Shown here: one piece after another, positions 50,700 to 64,000 of the stretch
Layout of the letters: each line of letters begins with the position of its first letter
How positions within the stretch are numbered: the stretch's first letter is position 1
NCBI GenBank assembly: GCA_964035795.1
Contig: OZ038321.1
Location: 21,144,283-21,208,282, forward strand
Reading direction: 5' to 3'
From: Pterobdella sp. o SKG-2022
Lineage: Eukaryota > Annelida > Clitellata > Hirudinida > Piscicolidae
Length of the DNA stretch: 64,000 bases
Notes under the pieces: generated by a model
What the model was told of the DNA's origin: nothing
What the model saw: the letters and a program-made list of their open reading frames with translations, nothing else
The model's database searches: none
Made by a program: the position numbers and the translations under genes

Positions 50700-53600
50700 A
50701 TGAAGGATTTCTCAAGAAATATTCGCTCATATTTCAGTCAAAATGGCGAAACTTTCAATGATTTGAATTACTATTATTTTTGTGAGTATACGAGCAGGAA
50801 GACAGAATCACTAAGTAATAAAGAAATGAATTTAAATTACAATCTTTTAACAACGTAAGTTCGTTTTCTAAATATATTCTGAGTCATATTATTTTTAATT
50901 AACTATATTTTTGTTGGGTTTAAAACATGTTAACTTCACTTGTCGTTTAAGTTTGTTAAAATTTCCACTTTTCAGCTTTCCTCAAAAGTATTTTTTTGAA
51001 GAACGGAATTTTGACCATAAAAGTTTAAATTATATTTGTCAAACATTGTTAAGCAGGTAATTTTCGATTTTGTCATATGCAAATGTTTTTCAACATTTTG
51101 AAGCTCATATAATATTTCAAATTAGTTTAAACTCAAGAAAAAAAAGTTTAGAAATCGCTGATAGAAGGCTCTTAGGAGGTAAATTAAAGTTTTTTAATAT
51201 GAATTGATATCTCTTAACTAATTTTGAACCAAAGATTTCAGAAAAAAAGCTTTGGAAGTTGTGAAAACAATCATTAATAATGATCAAAGTGCTAAAGATT
51301 CTAATGAAGAAAATAAACAAAGTACTTCAAACAATCAGAACTCCAATCCACGAGAAAACAGCGCAACATCCACTAATTCTACCAATTCTTCTAATGACAG
51401 TTCTAACACTTTCAATTTCAATAGCAATAATAATGGTGAAGATGAAGATGATGATGAAAATAACAGCGATAACAACTTTCCAAAATCAGGAATTCAAAAA
51501 GACAAGGATGGAAGATTTATTTGTTCATACTGTTTGCAAACTTTTGCCCAAGTAAATGAGTATACACGTCATATGCAAAATGTTCATAATGAAAAAGTGG
51601 CACCATACCCATGTCACTTGTGCAAAAAAAAGTTTAAAATAGAAGCCTGCTATTGGAAGCATATGCATACTCATTTAAGTGTTAGTGTATCTTATTCATT
51701 TAAAATTCAATGTTCCTTTTCCATCTCAGATACTCTTTTAGTTGTACATACTTTAACATAGTTACTCTTAGCTATTTGTTGATTCAGTTGTAAGTGTTTA
51801 TCATTTGATTCTTTATTCAGAATTTTAAGGTAAATTTTTTCTGTGGTTTTAGTCTTTTTCATGCATTGTTTTCAATAAGATTAGTTTATTTAATAGGAAT
51901 GTTAAGTCATAGTTATTAAGATTATTCTGACATTAACTAAATTATCTATTATAAAGTAACAATGTCATAGAGGGAAATATGATTTTGAAATAAAGGATCA
52001 ATTTAAAATAAACCAGAATAATTTGTTAATATGCATTAATTACATTTTCCCACCAAAGAATGAGGAAAATCTGAAAACACAACAGACTACTTGGTCTCCC
52101 AACATCAAGTCAGTTCCTTATTTAATTCAGTGTTTCAAACTCTCTTTACATATGTAATTTCAAGTGTTTCATTAAGATGAGTTTGATGTTAAATATAATG
52201 ATTGATTTCTGTTTCATATACTCAATATACACATACAGACAAGAAAATGTTGAAAAAACATCACTGATTACTTTCGGTGAGCTTTTATACCTGATAAAAT
52301 TCAAGCAGCTATTAATATCACCAATGCATCATTTACCTACCCACCACCCAGGACCATTGCAGGTATCAAGTACTGAGCAAGGCATCAAGTTGCCTTCAAA
52401 TGCACTTGTCTCTCCAACCACAACACTCAACGTCACAACTGAAAAACCAATCAAAAATTTTATAATTAAAACGCCCAACATTGTTATCAAGAAAAGTCTG
52501 CATAATAATACTAATAATAAAGTAGTTGATGATGTGGCATCTTCATCTGCTGATGCTAAAGGCAACCACAATCTGGTGGAAGGAGTTAATGTGATTGACA
52601 ATGTCAAAGGTAAGAAAATTGTGGTCTACTACTGTGCCCAATGCAATAAGGTTGGTTATCACTAGTTATATGAATTAGTTTTGCAAAGTTTTTCTTTGAT
52701 AAAATGTGTATGCTTTGTTTGAGTTGAAATATGCGTTTGGCTCAAAAGCTCTTCTATTTGTAACTCCTATCAGAATTTTTTATTAGTTCAAACTTAAAGT
52801 AATATTTTATTGTATCAAATCAAAAAACTCATTATCAAATTTATTAAGCAAAAAATAATTTTTCTTACATAACCATGGCTCTACATCTATCATCCACACA
52901 ACCACTGACCAGTCATACAACAGACAATTGTTGTACGATGAGCATATGAGGGTGCATGCAGGTCTGAAGCCTTTTTGTTGTGAGATCTGCGGCAGGATGT
53001 TTGCCAGAGAGAGCAACTTGGCTGGTCACAGGCAGAGTCACAAACAGTCAAAAGTCTACCGGTGAGTTTAAGTGGGTTAAGGCTTATTCATTTGTCATTT
53101 GTGGTTTTTGTGCTGCAGAATTTATTCATTTTGTTGTTTTTCTTTAATTACTATTGTTCATTTGGATCAAAACATGATACTTATCGTTTAAATTAAGTTT
53201 TAAAATTCACCAGCATCATATATCGTATCAAACCCAGTTGTAAAGTGTGTAAGGTGAAGTTCAGCATAAAGCAGAAGCTGGTGTTGCACGAGATGGTGCA
53301 TGATCTGGAGGAGCCCTTCAAGTGCCACCTCTGCATCGCCAGATTTGTCAGGTGGACTGTTGTGAGCTTATGTGGCTGTTGTATGATTGGGCTTGTTTCT
53401 TTGTATATATGTGGGTTAGAATGTTAGATATTTCTTTTTTGGTTTAGTTTTATACAACTTTTAGATTAAAATTTTTATATTACTAAAGCTTTTCGATATC
53501 ACTGAGGTATCGTGAGGTTTTCTAATCACGATGTTTTGGTAATATTAATAAGTTTAGTTAATTTTTAAAAGGTAATCTTTCCATGTCATCATAAGCATAT

Positions 53601-56600
53601 ACATTCCATTATGTGTTTATTGTGGTCATCACTGTTGTTGTAATGGTGCACAGGGAGCCAGACCTAAAGGAGCACCTGGTGACTCATGCAGAGTATTCAG
53701 GGGAGTATGTCAACCAAACCAACAACCCTGCCAAGCCCAACCAACGTGATGGTCAGTCCTACAGATTTGTATGTTTTTTTGGAAATGTGTCGATAAGGTT
53801 TTTTTCATTTCAAATGAATTATAATGTTATTGAATGCATTTTGAATATTTGAATTTTGGAGAGAATGATGGTTGATCTCATACATACTCATAGATTGACA
53901 TTATACTAACATCCAATTACAGAGAAACAAATGGTTTCACAGCCGATAATAGAGGAGATCATTTTGGATGAAAATATCATATGTGACTCGATGGATGGTC
54001 AAGTGGTGTACAGCAATGTGGAGCTACCCGAAGCGGTGTACAACAATGACGGCTTTCTGAGCAGCACCATATCATTCCTCAGTGGGGAGGAGTTAGTTCA
54101 GCACAAGGATGCCTCTCAAGAGTTGAGTGGCAGCAATGAAGGTTCTGGAGACGCCTCGTTCATTCTGCCTCCCTACAATACTTCCATGCAGGTCGATGCT
54201 AAAACAAATGAATTGATTCTAAAACAAGAAGTCTTGAGTGATGATGAGAAGACCACCAAACCCACTGATCAAGAAGATCAACCCACCATAGCCAAGAATG
54301 GTGAACGTATCAACGATGTTACCCACTACCTCACCCCGAGTGGTAAGGTTCGTCCGTATATCTTTTGTGAAGTGTGTGGCCAACCATACAAGTTACTGAG
54401 AGAGTACCATGACCATATGAGGAGGCATACTGGCCACAAGCCATACTGCTGTGAAGTGTGTGGCAAGACTTTTCATCGGTTTGTCTCTTTATAATTCACT
54501 TCATACTTTGATATGTTATAATGAGTAAGAGCCTTGAAATTATATTTAATTTAAAGAATCATTGTTGAAGTTTTTGTTCTGAACGAAGTTTTTCGAAAAT
54601 ATGTTTTTATCAGATTTTTTAAAATAAGTTTATTTGATAATGTAAACATGTGTTTTCAAAAAGTTTTGTTCAAAATAGAAACTTTTGCAGTGTTCCTTTG
54701 ATGTATTATTTTATTTTATGATATATTGTTTCGATCAAGAATCATTTTGACGAAATTGAAGCAATTAAGCAATTAAAACAATCATTATTTATGATATATT
54801 GTTAAAATCAAATATCATTTTTTAATATTGTTAAGGATGTTTATATTAAAGCGGTAAAGGATCTTAAATTTCCCAGATTTATACATTTTAAAATTGTTGT
54901 TCAACGCTTTAAGTAAAAGTATCAATTTCAAACAATCAAGTTTTCCAATTTTTCGTATTCGATAAAAATAAAAAGAGCTATGAAAAAGATTCTATAAGAT
55001 GTTGAATTAAAACTAAAAGAAAACTACAAACAAAAACCATTAAAGATCAAAGAACCTATCAGCACATCGGTACTCACACGTTGAAGTGAAGAGGCACAAG
55101 TGCGACGTGTGTGGCAAGTCATTCCCTCTCAGCACCCGCCTCAAAATCCATCAAAGAATCCACACTGGCGAGAAGCCATACGAGTGTGAACTGTGCCACA
55201 AACGATTCATCAGGTTTTATTGGATTGTAAGGATTGTCGTCGTTTATCGTCTTTATAGTGCCATCTTTATGGGGTTAAACTTATATGAAGTAGTTTTATA
55301 TGCCTGAAGGGTTGAAGAATTAATTGATATCTAGAATTTCATGTTTATAGCAATATATTGAAGTTTTAGGGGCTTCATTAACAACTTTATACTTTTTAAG
55401 AGTTCTCAATAAACCTATATTTTAAAAAGTTATGAAACGTTAAGCAGCTGTGTTCTTTTCGTCAAAAACAACTAAATGGTATTACATATTAACTAATACA
55501 CTCTCACAGACGTAACGATTACATGGATCACAGACGAAAGCACACAGGAGGCAACACGTGCATACACTGTAACAAGAAATACAGCAAGCTGGAAACGTTG
55601 AGGGAGCATATTAACGACAAGCATAACAAGGTGATGAGGGTCTTTAAACCGTTTATATCGTAATAAAAGTACTTCGTTGTACTAAAACAGTCGTACTATC
55701 AATAAAGTTATTTTTCCTTTTTCCTTCTGTATTTTTCAGTGTATTAATAAAGTCTTGTATGTTACAAAAGTTTTCAGAGACATCGTGTATCAATGCTTTA
55801 GGAAATTGTTTTAAAATAACTATATGTAAAAAATTTGTATAGTAATATGGTAGGATTGTAGATCTTTGTGGGGAGAGAAGCATGAAATGCTAAACTTATA
55901 GTTCCTATGAAAAAATTTTTGTGCTGTATTTGTTTCAAAAATATCATTTCATATGACTTATTTATTGTATGGATACATTTCAATGGATTATTTCATTAAT
56001 TATTGTAAACCAGTTATAAGTGCAATTGAGCATCAGTTAATTTGAATTCTTCTCATTTCTATTCAAGTTTTGAGTTCGAAATCAGCTATAAATTCATCAC
56101 CGTTAAAAATATTTATATATATGCGTTTTCTTATCAGTGTTATTTTTTTGAATATTAGTAGTATGCCTAATGGTGATTGGACACCACACACACAGGTGAA
56201 GCCAATAAAGTGCAAGTTATGTGACGAGAGGTTTAGTTACTCAGTGGCCCTGTACAGACACATGAAGAAGCACAGGGGTATATAGTGGGGGTGTTTTGTA
56301 TGGCTTTAATGAGGTTCTGTAGTATGAGAAGTCAATGGACATTTGTTTGATTAGAAATTAAGGTTTTGATTTTATCTTAGTTTTCGTTACTAAAGATCAT
56401 TTTTATTTTGATTCAAAATAATGTTTGTGCCAAAAATATGCTAGTACAAAGCTAAAAATAAGCTGAAGCCAGTGTTTTTATTACGATTGAGGTCTTTATT
56501 GCTGAATTAAGTTCGTTAAAACTCAACATCCACCAGGCCAAGAGAAGGATTTGAATAAAAAGGTTCACTTTTGTTGTCTGTGTAACAAGTCATTCACACG

Positions 56601-56685
56601 GCCATGCCTGCTCAAACGCCACATGTTTAAAACGCACCCACAACATCAAGAAGCCAACGAGGCTGCTGCCGCTGCCTCTGAATAG
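50700..56685 (+). CDS. C2H2 zinc-finger protein with 13 fingers
   Basis: Thirteen exons with closing phases, 819 aa: 50700-50854, 50976-51056, 51126-51178, 51235-51680, 52363-52650, 52913-53061, 53238-53351, 53654-53751, 53923-54478, 55046-55213, 55510-55630, 56196-56277, 56537-56685 (stop). Fingers 1-2 are FICSYC...HMQNVH and YPCHLC...HMHTH. Fingers 3-6 run from YYCAQCNK to HLVTH. After an acidic disordered segment come fingers 7-11 ([10 protein letters not shown] to HINDKH), then 12 (CKLCDERF) and 13 (CCLCNKSF), and an Ala-rich end. One TGEKPY linker lies between fingers 9 and 10. Several fingers are split by introns at the same place after the second Cys. Probably a nuclear DNA-binding factor; target unknown. 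No KRAB or BTB domain is visible; a ZAD-like domain was not recognised. A good acceptor (tttttag) ends 5 nt before the ATG. Confidence 0.88.
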
Positions 56686-56839
56686 CTGGGGGGTCGATGA
56701 GGTTTTTGGTGGGAATAAATAGCATTTCTACCTTCACTTTTTTGATATATACCACAAGAATATTGTATGCATTTTTCTTCAATATTTTGTAACGAAAAAC
56801 ATCAAATAAGAGGATTTTTTAATACATTTATTGCGAATA

Positions 56840-56900
56840 AAAAGCTATAATTTTCGATAAGTTTAGCCTTATCATAAAACGTTAGCGAAAAATTTAAATC
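56840..56900. repeat. Dispersed repeat with palindromic core, copy 2
   Basis: GCTATAATTTTCGATAAGTT then TAGCCTTATCATAAAACGTT and AGCGAAAAA, nearly the same as the copy at 22494-22590 in the same orientation. It lies just downstream of the zinc-finger gene. Confidence 0.55.
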
Positions 56901-57109
56901 GTAACTATTGTTATATATTAATTCAAAAACTATAATTAAGAATTAGTTAATTATTCATAAAAATAGAAGTTATTTTAATTTCAATGCTAATATTTTGAAT
57001 AATTAATTTTTCAAAAGTACTTCAAAAAAATAACTGAGTACTTACCATGAAGTCATCAGAATTTATAATCTCTCAAAGGCAACCTAAACGAAACTCCAAA
57101 AATAGAGCT

Positions 57110-58830
57110 TTCAGCACAACAAAAAAAGCAATGGACTAAGAACGGAACCTTGATGGACCACTCGAACATCAAACGAATTGTTATACTCATCATCAACTTT
57201 CACCCTACTTCTCACTTCCTTGTATATGGATTGTACAATTCTCATAAGCCATTCATCAATTTCCAACTTCCACATGCTCCACCATCACTTCTCGTGGAAC
57301 ACTGTCAAAAGCTTTTTCTGGGTCAAAGAACCCTAAGTAAATGCTTTTCTTGTAACTGACGTAAAATAAATATGGCGTCTCTTGTCTCTCGACCTTGCAT
57401 GGAACCACATTGCATTTCGTCAACCACCACTCTCTGTCTTATGAATACTTCCACCACGCGCTTTAAAACCTTAATAACTTGTTCAAATAACTTCAAACCT
57501 CTATAATTTGACCTGTTTAAAGCATCACTTTTTATACACTGACTATGTGACTTCTGCCACTCAGACGATATACGGTTTATAGAGCTTATGTTTTCAATGG
57601 GATCTCAAATCATACCTGCCCCACTTAGACTAGAAAACTTGAGCCACTCGGCGACAATAGCCGAAGAACCCCAGCTTTCCCAAAGCACATCTTATTAATG
57701 GCTTTTCTGACCATTTCTGTGGTTATGGGCTCGCTGAGATCTTCCACGGAATAAACTTCAAGCAAATTACTTGGATTGCACGAGAAGTACACATTGAGTA
57801 GATGCAGGTAATGCTCTCTCCATGCTTTTTTTCGGAATCTTTATCAGGGAAATTTGGCCATCATAATTCCTCACCGGCTTATCTCCAATTAAGTCCTGGT
57901 TGTCACGTCACATTTGCTTAGCCATCCGGTATACTTCAACAGATCTTGGTTTAATTGTCTTGAAAATATTCTTCTCAGTTTCATTTTTGGCATACTGAAT
58001 AGCAAGATTAAATGCACGTTTAGCAGCCTGGTAACTGTTTCTACTTCCTCTAGCCTTCCATTCTTTGAAACATTTTCTTTTGAGTCGTCTCATATAGCTC
58101 AGCGGTAGAGCATTAAACTAATTAACTGAAGATACCGGGTTCTATTCCGCGTGGGCCAACAAATAGCACCTGTTCCACAGTGTGTTTTCGCTACATTAAA
58201 TTTGTAGCAAGTGCTTTGATTCATAAAGAAAAGCGCTTCATAAATACCACATTACATTACATCGAATGAAAACAGCTTTTTGAACCTTGTCATTTCAACA
58301 TTATGTCTGCCTCTTCCAAATATGTTTTGCAGAAACTCAACAAACCTGTTTTGCTGCATGAATCAAATTCATCTCCCAACGATCATCTAATGTTCATTAG
58401 TTTTTTCTGAAGTTTTCTTTCCGGGGATAAGAGTTTTGAAAACATTAGAAACTTCCATTTGATTCGCCAAGTCTTTTAGTTTCCAGACTTTTGTGCGAGG
58501 AGCAAACCTTCTTTTAGGATGAAAATGAGTGGAAACCTTGAAGTCAACAACCACTTTTGCTGCATACTCTTCCCCAACAATGACTTCCACATTAGAGACA
58601 ACTTTTTTGAGACTTCTCTCATTCAATATGTAGTCAATAAGGGTCTTACAATCTTCTGACTGGTATGTAACCAGATGCTTAAACCTCTTCTTGAACCAGG
58701 AGTTACCAATCATCAGCATATTAACAACAGCAAATTTCAGCATTCTCTTCTCTTCAAGCTTTTTCTCTCCCAAAGTTTGCCCACCATGCACCTCCTCAAA
58801 AGCAGTAGACATACTTAACATTCCTATTAT
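57110..58830 (-). mobile_element. Decayed RTE-like LINE (endonuclease and reverse transcriptase parts), interrupted by a SINE
   Basis: On the minus strand, about 58821-58387 reads as an endonuclease end (LKFAVVNMLMIGNSWFKKRF, then DCKTLIDYILNERSLKKV). About 58080-57910 is the inter-domain linker (CFKEWKARGSRNSYQAAKRA). About 57340-57110 holds reverse-transcriptase blocks (FDPEKAFDSVPREVM, then IYKEVRSRVKVDD and VVHQGSVLSPLLF). Frames change and stops occur, so it is dead. The order and motifs fit RTE/craniofacial-development-protein-2-like elements. A SINE is inserted in opposite orientation at 58087-58261. Confidence 0.75.
58087..58261 (+). mobile_element. tRNA-derived SINE inside a LINE
   Basis: Best tRNA head of the family: box A TAGCTCAGCGGTAGAGC and box B GGGTTCTATTCC. 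The body has AATAGCACCTGTTCCACAG and TGTGTTTTCGCTACATTAAA, the tail AAAGCGCTTCATAAATACC and ATTACATTACAT. It separates the endonuclease and linker parts of the LINE at 57.1-58.8 kb, so it inserted after that element. No clear target-site duplication was found. Confidence 0.8.
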
Positions 58831-59968
58831 TCTTATTGTAGTTATTACTTTATTTAAAATTTTATTATACTATATTATATAAAATATTTTATTTAACATA
58901 ATATTCCTATGACTATCATACGTTTTATTGTTTTTGCTAAGTTTCAAATAAAATACTCGGGTCTCACTTGCGCGAGGGAGGATTGAAATTATTAGATAAA
59001 CCTAACATAAATTACCTAGAATAAACCATTTTGAGATCAACATAGTTGTATTTAATAAATATACGATTTTTAAAATTAAGATATTTAAATATCGCTAACG
59101 TCTAAACTTACTATTATGATTGAAACTTCGAAATTTTAAAAAATTAAAAAAAAAATCAATTTTGAAAACAGCCGAACATGTCGGTTGTTAACCAAGGAAT
59201 CAAATGAAGGTTTTAGTATTGTCTTTATGACGTGAAATCCCGCTGTTGTTACGCCTAGTTGCGTTTCAAACTCGTTGAGCAGAATATAAATGGCATAAAA
59301 ACAAATCTCATAAAACTGCTAAGCTGTGACTATTTTTTTTATCAATGATGAGTCTACAGAGCATTTTTTGACTCGTGTCAAAATGTTTTATGCAGAGTTA
59401 AAACTAGTAATGGGGATGTTTAATGTCTTTGTTAATTTATTTTAAATGTAAACAATAATTATTTTGGATTATTCATTCCAAAGCCTGGTAACAGCGGGCC
59501 AATGTATATTAATAATAGGATTTGGTGTACTTTTGTGAGTTTCATGTAGAGAAGCATTGTTTTACATTTAGCATATCTGGTTGGAAACATCGGATTAAGC
59601 CAGGCATAATGAATTTTGTTTGAGCCATACAAACCATATTACTGGGATACAAGATTTGATAAGTAAAATCACTAAGAAGATTTACAGCTGCGATTGAAAG
59701 ATAAGAAGAATAATAGAGAATGTCAAAAATCAGTCAATGCTTGAGTATTCAGTGCAAAAGTAAATGACATACCTATCAATACAGCATCAATATATATTAT
59801 CCCCCTTTGACTCATGCCGAGCTGAATTTAATTTTTAATGATACATTGATTTTATGCGATTTATTTCTAAAAAATCAAGACTGGAAGTTTTCAGTTTCAG
59901 TGGAAAGTTAGTTTAAAATCTTTAATTAGAAAAAAATTCTAAAAATTGAATTAAGACTTGGTTCTTCA
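58831..59968. other. Intergenic region
   Basis: About 1.1 kb between the LINE relic and the meteorin-like stop. AT-rich; no coding exon, RNA gene or recognised repeat is supported. Confidence 0.5.
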
Positions 59969-62409
<2,441 letters not shown>

Positions 62410-64000
62410 CTAAATTTTTTTTTTCTGTTACAGTCTCTACTTGATAATGTATAATTTTCTTACAAAAGCTTAGTAAATTTATTTGAACAAATAATTCGGG
62501 TTTGTTTTCTAAACGTATTGCTGAACTGATTTTACTATTTTTAAGTATTTTTCTATATTATGATATATATATTTACTATATATTGATATATATATTTCCT
62601 ATATAATGATGTGGCGTAAAAGCTCTTGACGTTCATGTCCCTATAATCAAATTCTTAATTGTAATAATGGATAAATATTATCATAATAAGTTTTATGACT
62701 AAAACATGGCAAAATTATCAAAAACTCATGATAAATAGCAATAAAAAGACAGCTTGAAAAAGTCATTACATCTTTTTGAAGGTAGTTCTCTTTCCATTAT
62801 TAACCTCTCGGTCCACCTTCACTTGAGTGAAGCTTTGTTCAATCGAATAACAGAAATACCTGGTCTCTTTCTGTTGTAATGGGATATATAATTTTTAGAA
62901 CCAATTTCACTTAGTATCTAAGTAGTTATGTTGTAATTTTTTCTATTAGTTGTTTTTCGTAATGAACGATAAAGGATTATTTCTAGCCACGGTGAATGAA
63001 GCGATTTACAAACAATAAAAAGTTTTTTCATTAAAAGACGAGGCTTTTCGTTATCAGAGTAACATTTTCAAACAAACTTTCGTAAATTGCTAAATTCAAC
63101 TATGTGAATATAAACTTTGGTTTTAATTTTTTATTTCAACTCAATTATAAAAATTGAACATTTAATTAATATCATTATCAATAAAAGGCAACTATCAATA
63201 TTGTGTCTAATATTTAGGCTTAATATTTAAACTAGCACACGAAGATGATGTGTTATGAACATCAATAAGATCATACATTATATTAAAATTGGTTTTATGT
63301 TTGTTTAGTTAAATGAGCGCATTGAATAGTAGTTATACAAATTTGATAAAGTTGATTTTTAAGGATTGTTTTGTGATTCAGTAATTTATCGGTGAAAACC
63401 CGAAGCTTTACAACATCGCATATGTTATCTTATCATTAATTGTTTTCGTTTATTTTAAAATTTCTCAAATTTTCTATATTAACATTTATAATATTCCTCA
63501 AAATGAATTTAGCTAAGTTCTTTAAATAAACACAATTCAATGGTGAACTGCTATTAACATTATCCTACAACGACTATATATAAGCATTGAATGACTATTT
63601 AAAATATACTTATGACTATATTTAAACTATATTCAAACATTAAACGTTTATCAACTAATCAACAACAAAAATAAATGAAGCAAAATAAAAACATAAAGTT
63701 CAACAAACTTTGTCGACAAAAGATCGACGTTAAATGTATAACTCATCACCAACAAGAAAAATAATTTAAAAAATATTTGAAAAATATCGATAATTTGAGA
63801 AAAAATTAGAAAACAAAGCGATAAAAAAATAATAATGAAGTAAAATTTGAAAAATAACAATAATAAAGTGATAATAAAATAAAATGCTTAAAAATAACAA
63901 TAAGACAAAATACCACTAAAACTCCCACTCACTTGGTCGACAAACGGATCGATAGGAGGGTGTGATGGTTTCTGGAAGACAGCTTCGATACCTCCAAAGG
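62410..64000. other. Right-hand end: intron or upstream part of the meteorin-like gene
   Basis: Mostly AT-rich intron-like DNA. A fragment of the SINE 3' module (GTGGCGTAAAAGCTCTTGAC, about 62610-62670, plus strand) resembles 28264-28310. Two minus-strand blocks may be exons of the meteorin-like gene: about 62870-62800 and 64000-63935. The latter reads toward a clean donor but I could not decide its frame. Confidence 0.4.

Noticed and set aside
52329..52607. 92-aa minus-strand frame
   Set aside because: Antisense of the Ser/Thr/Asn-rich exon of the zinc-finger gene.

Overview
The window is animal nuclear DNA: strongly AT-rich, with intron-split genes (mostly 60-150 nt introns with GT/AG ends), tRNA-derived SINEs, decayed non-LTR retrotransposons, palindromic MITE-like elements and a long (TG)n tract. 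The gene set (winged-eye/BAHCC1, meteorin, U7 snRNP LSM10, axonemal dynein DNAI4, a large muscle-type Ig protein) fits an invertebrate, perhaps an arthropod or another protostome. I cannot name the species.

Layout. 0-2.1 kb (+): 3' end of a BAH-domain chromatin protein (winged eye/BAHCC1/TNRC18 type). 4.0-8.1 kb (-): RNA polymerase III subunits RPC4 (POLR3D) and RPC5 (POLR3E), apparently joined in frame by one short intron. 8.1-12.4 kb: gene-poor, with transposon relics. 12.4-15.3 kb (-): MYST acetyltransferase KAT8/MOF. 15.5-19.5 kb (-): RecQ helicase BLM. 19.8-22.8 kb (+): SAGA subunit TADA1. 22.9-25.6 kb (-): mitochondrial protease OMA1. 25.9-31.8 kb (+): WD-repeat dynein intermediate chain DNAI4/WDR78. 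32.7-48.1 kb (-): a many-exon Ig-domain protein with a CCDC141-like N-terminus, a novel internal repeat family and an array of duplicated exons. 49.3-49.8 kb (-): LSM10. 50.7-56.7 kb (+): a 13-finger C2H2 protein. 57.1-58.8 kb: a decayed RTE-like LINE with a SINE inside it. 60.0-62.4 kb (-): a meteorin-family protein with a histidine-rich insertion.

Exon models were built by hand from splice sites, reading phase and remembered family sequences. For RPC4-RPC5, KAT8, BLM, TADA1, OMA1, DNAI4 and the zinc-finger gene, the phases close over the whole CDS (733, 431, 1331, 324, 403, 691 and 819 aa). The Ig gene is only partly resolved.

The genes are mostly unrelated housekeeping loci packed tightly: BLM to KAT8 178 bp head-to-tail, TADA1/OMA1 convergent 93 bp, BLM/TADA1 divergent 272 bp. 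The exception is RPC4-RPC5. These two proteins form the TFIIF-like heterodimer of Pol III, and here the DNA allows them to be made as one polypeptide. That is the most unusual signal in the window.
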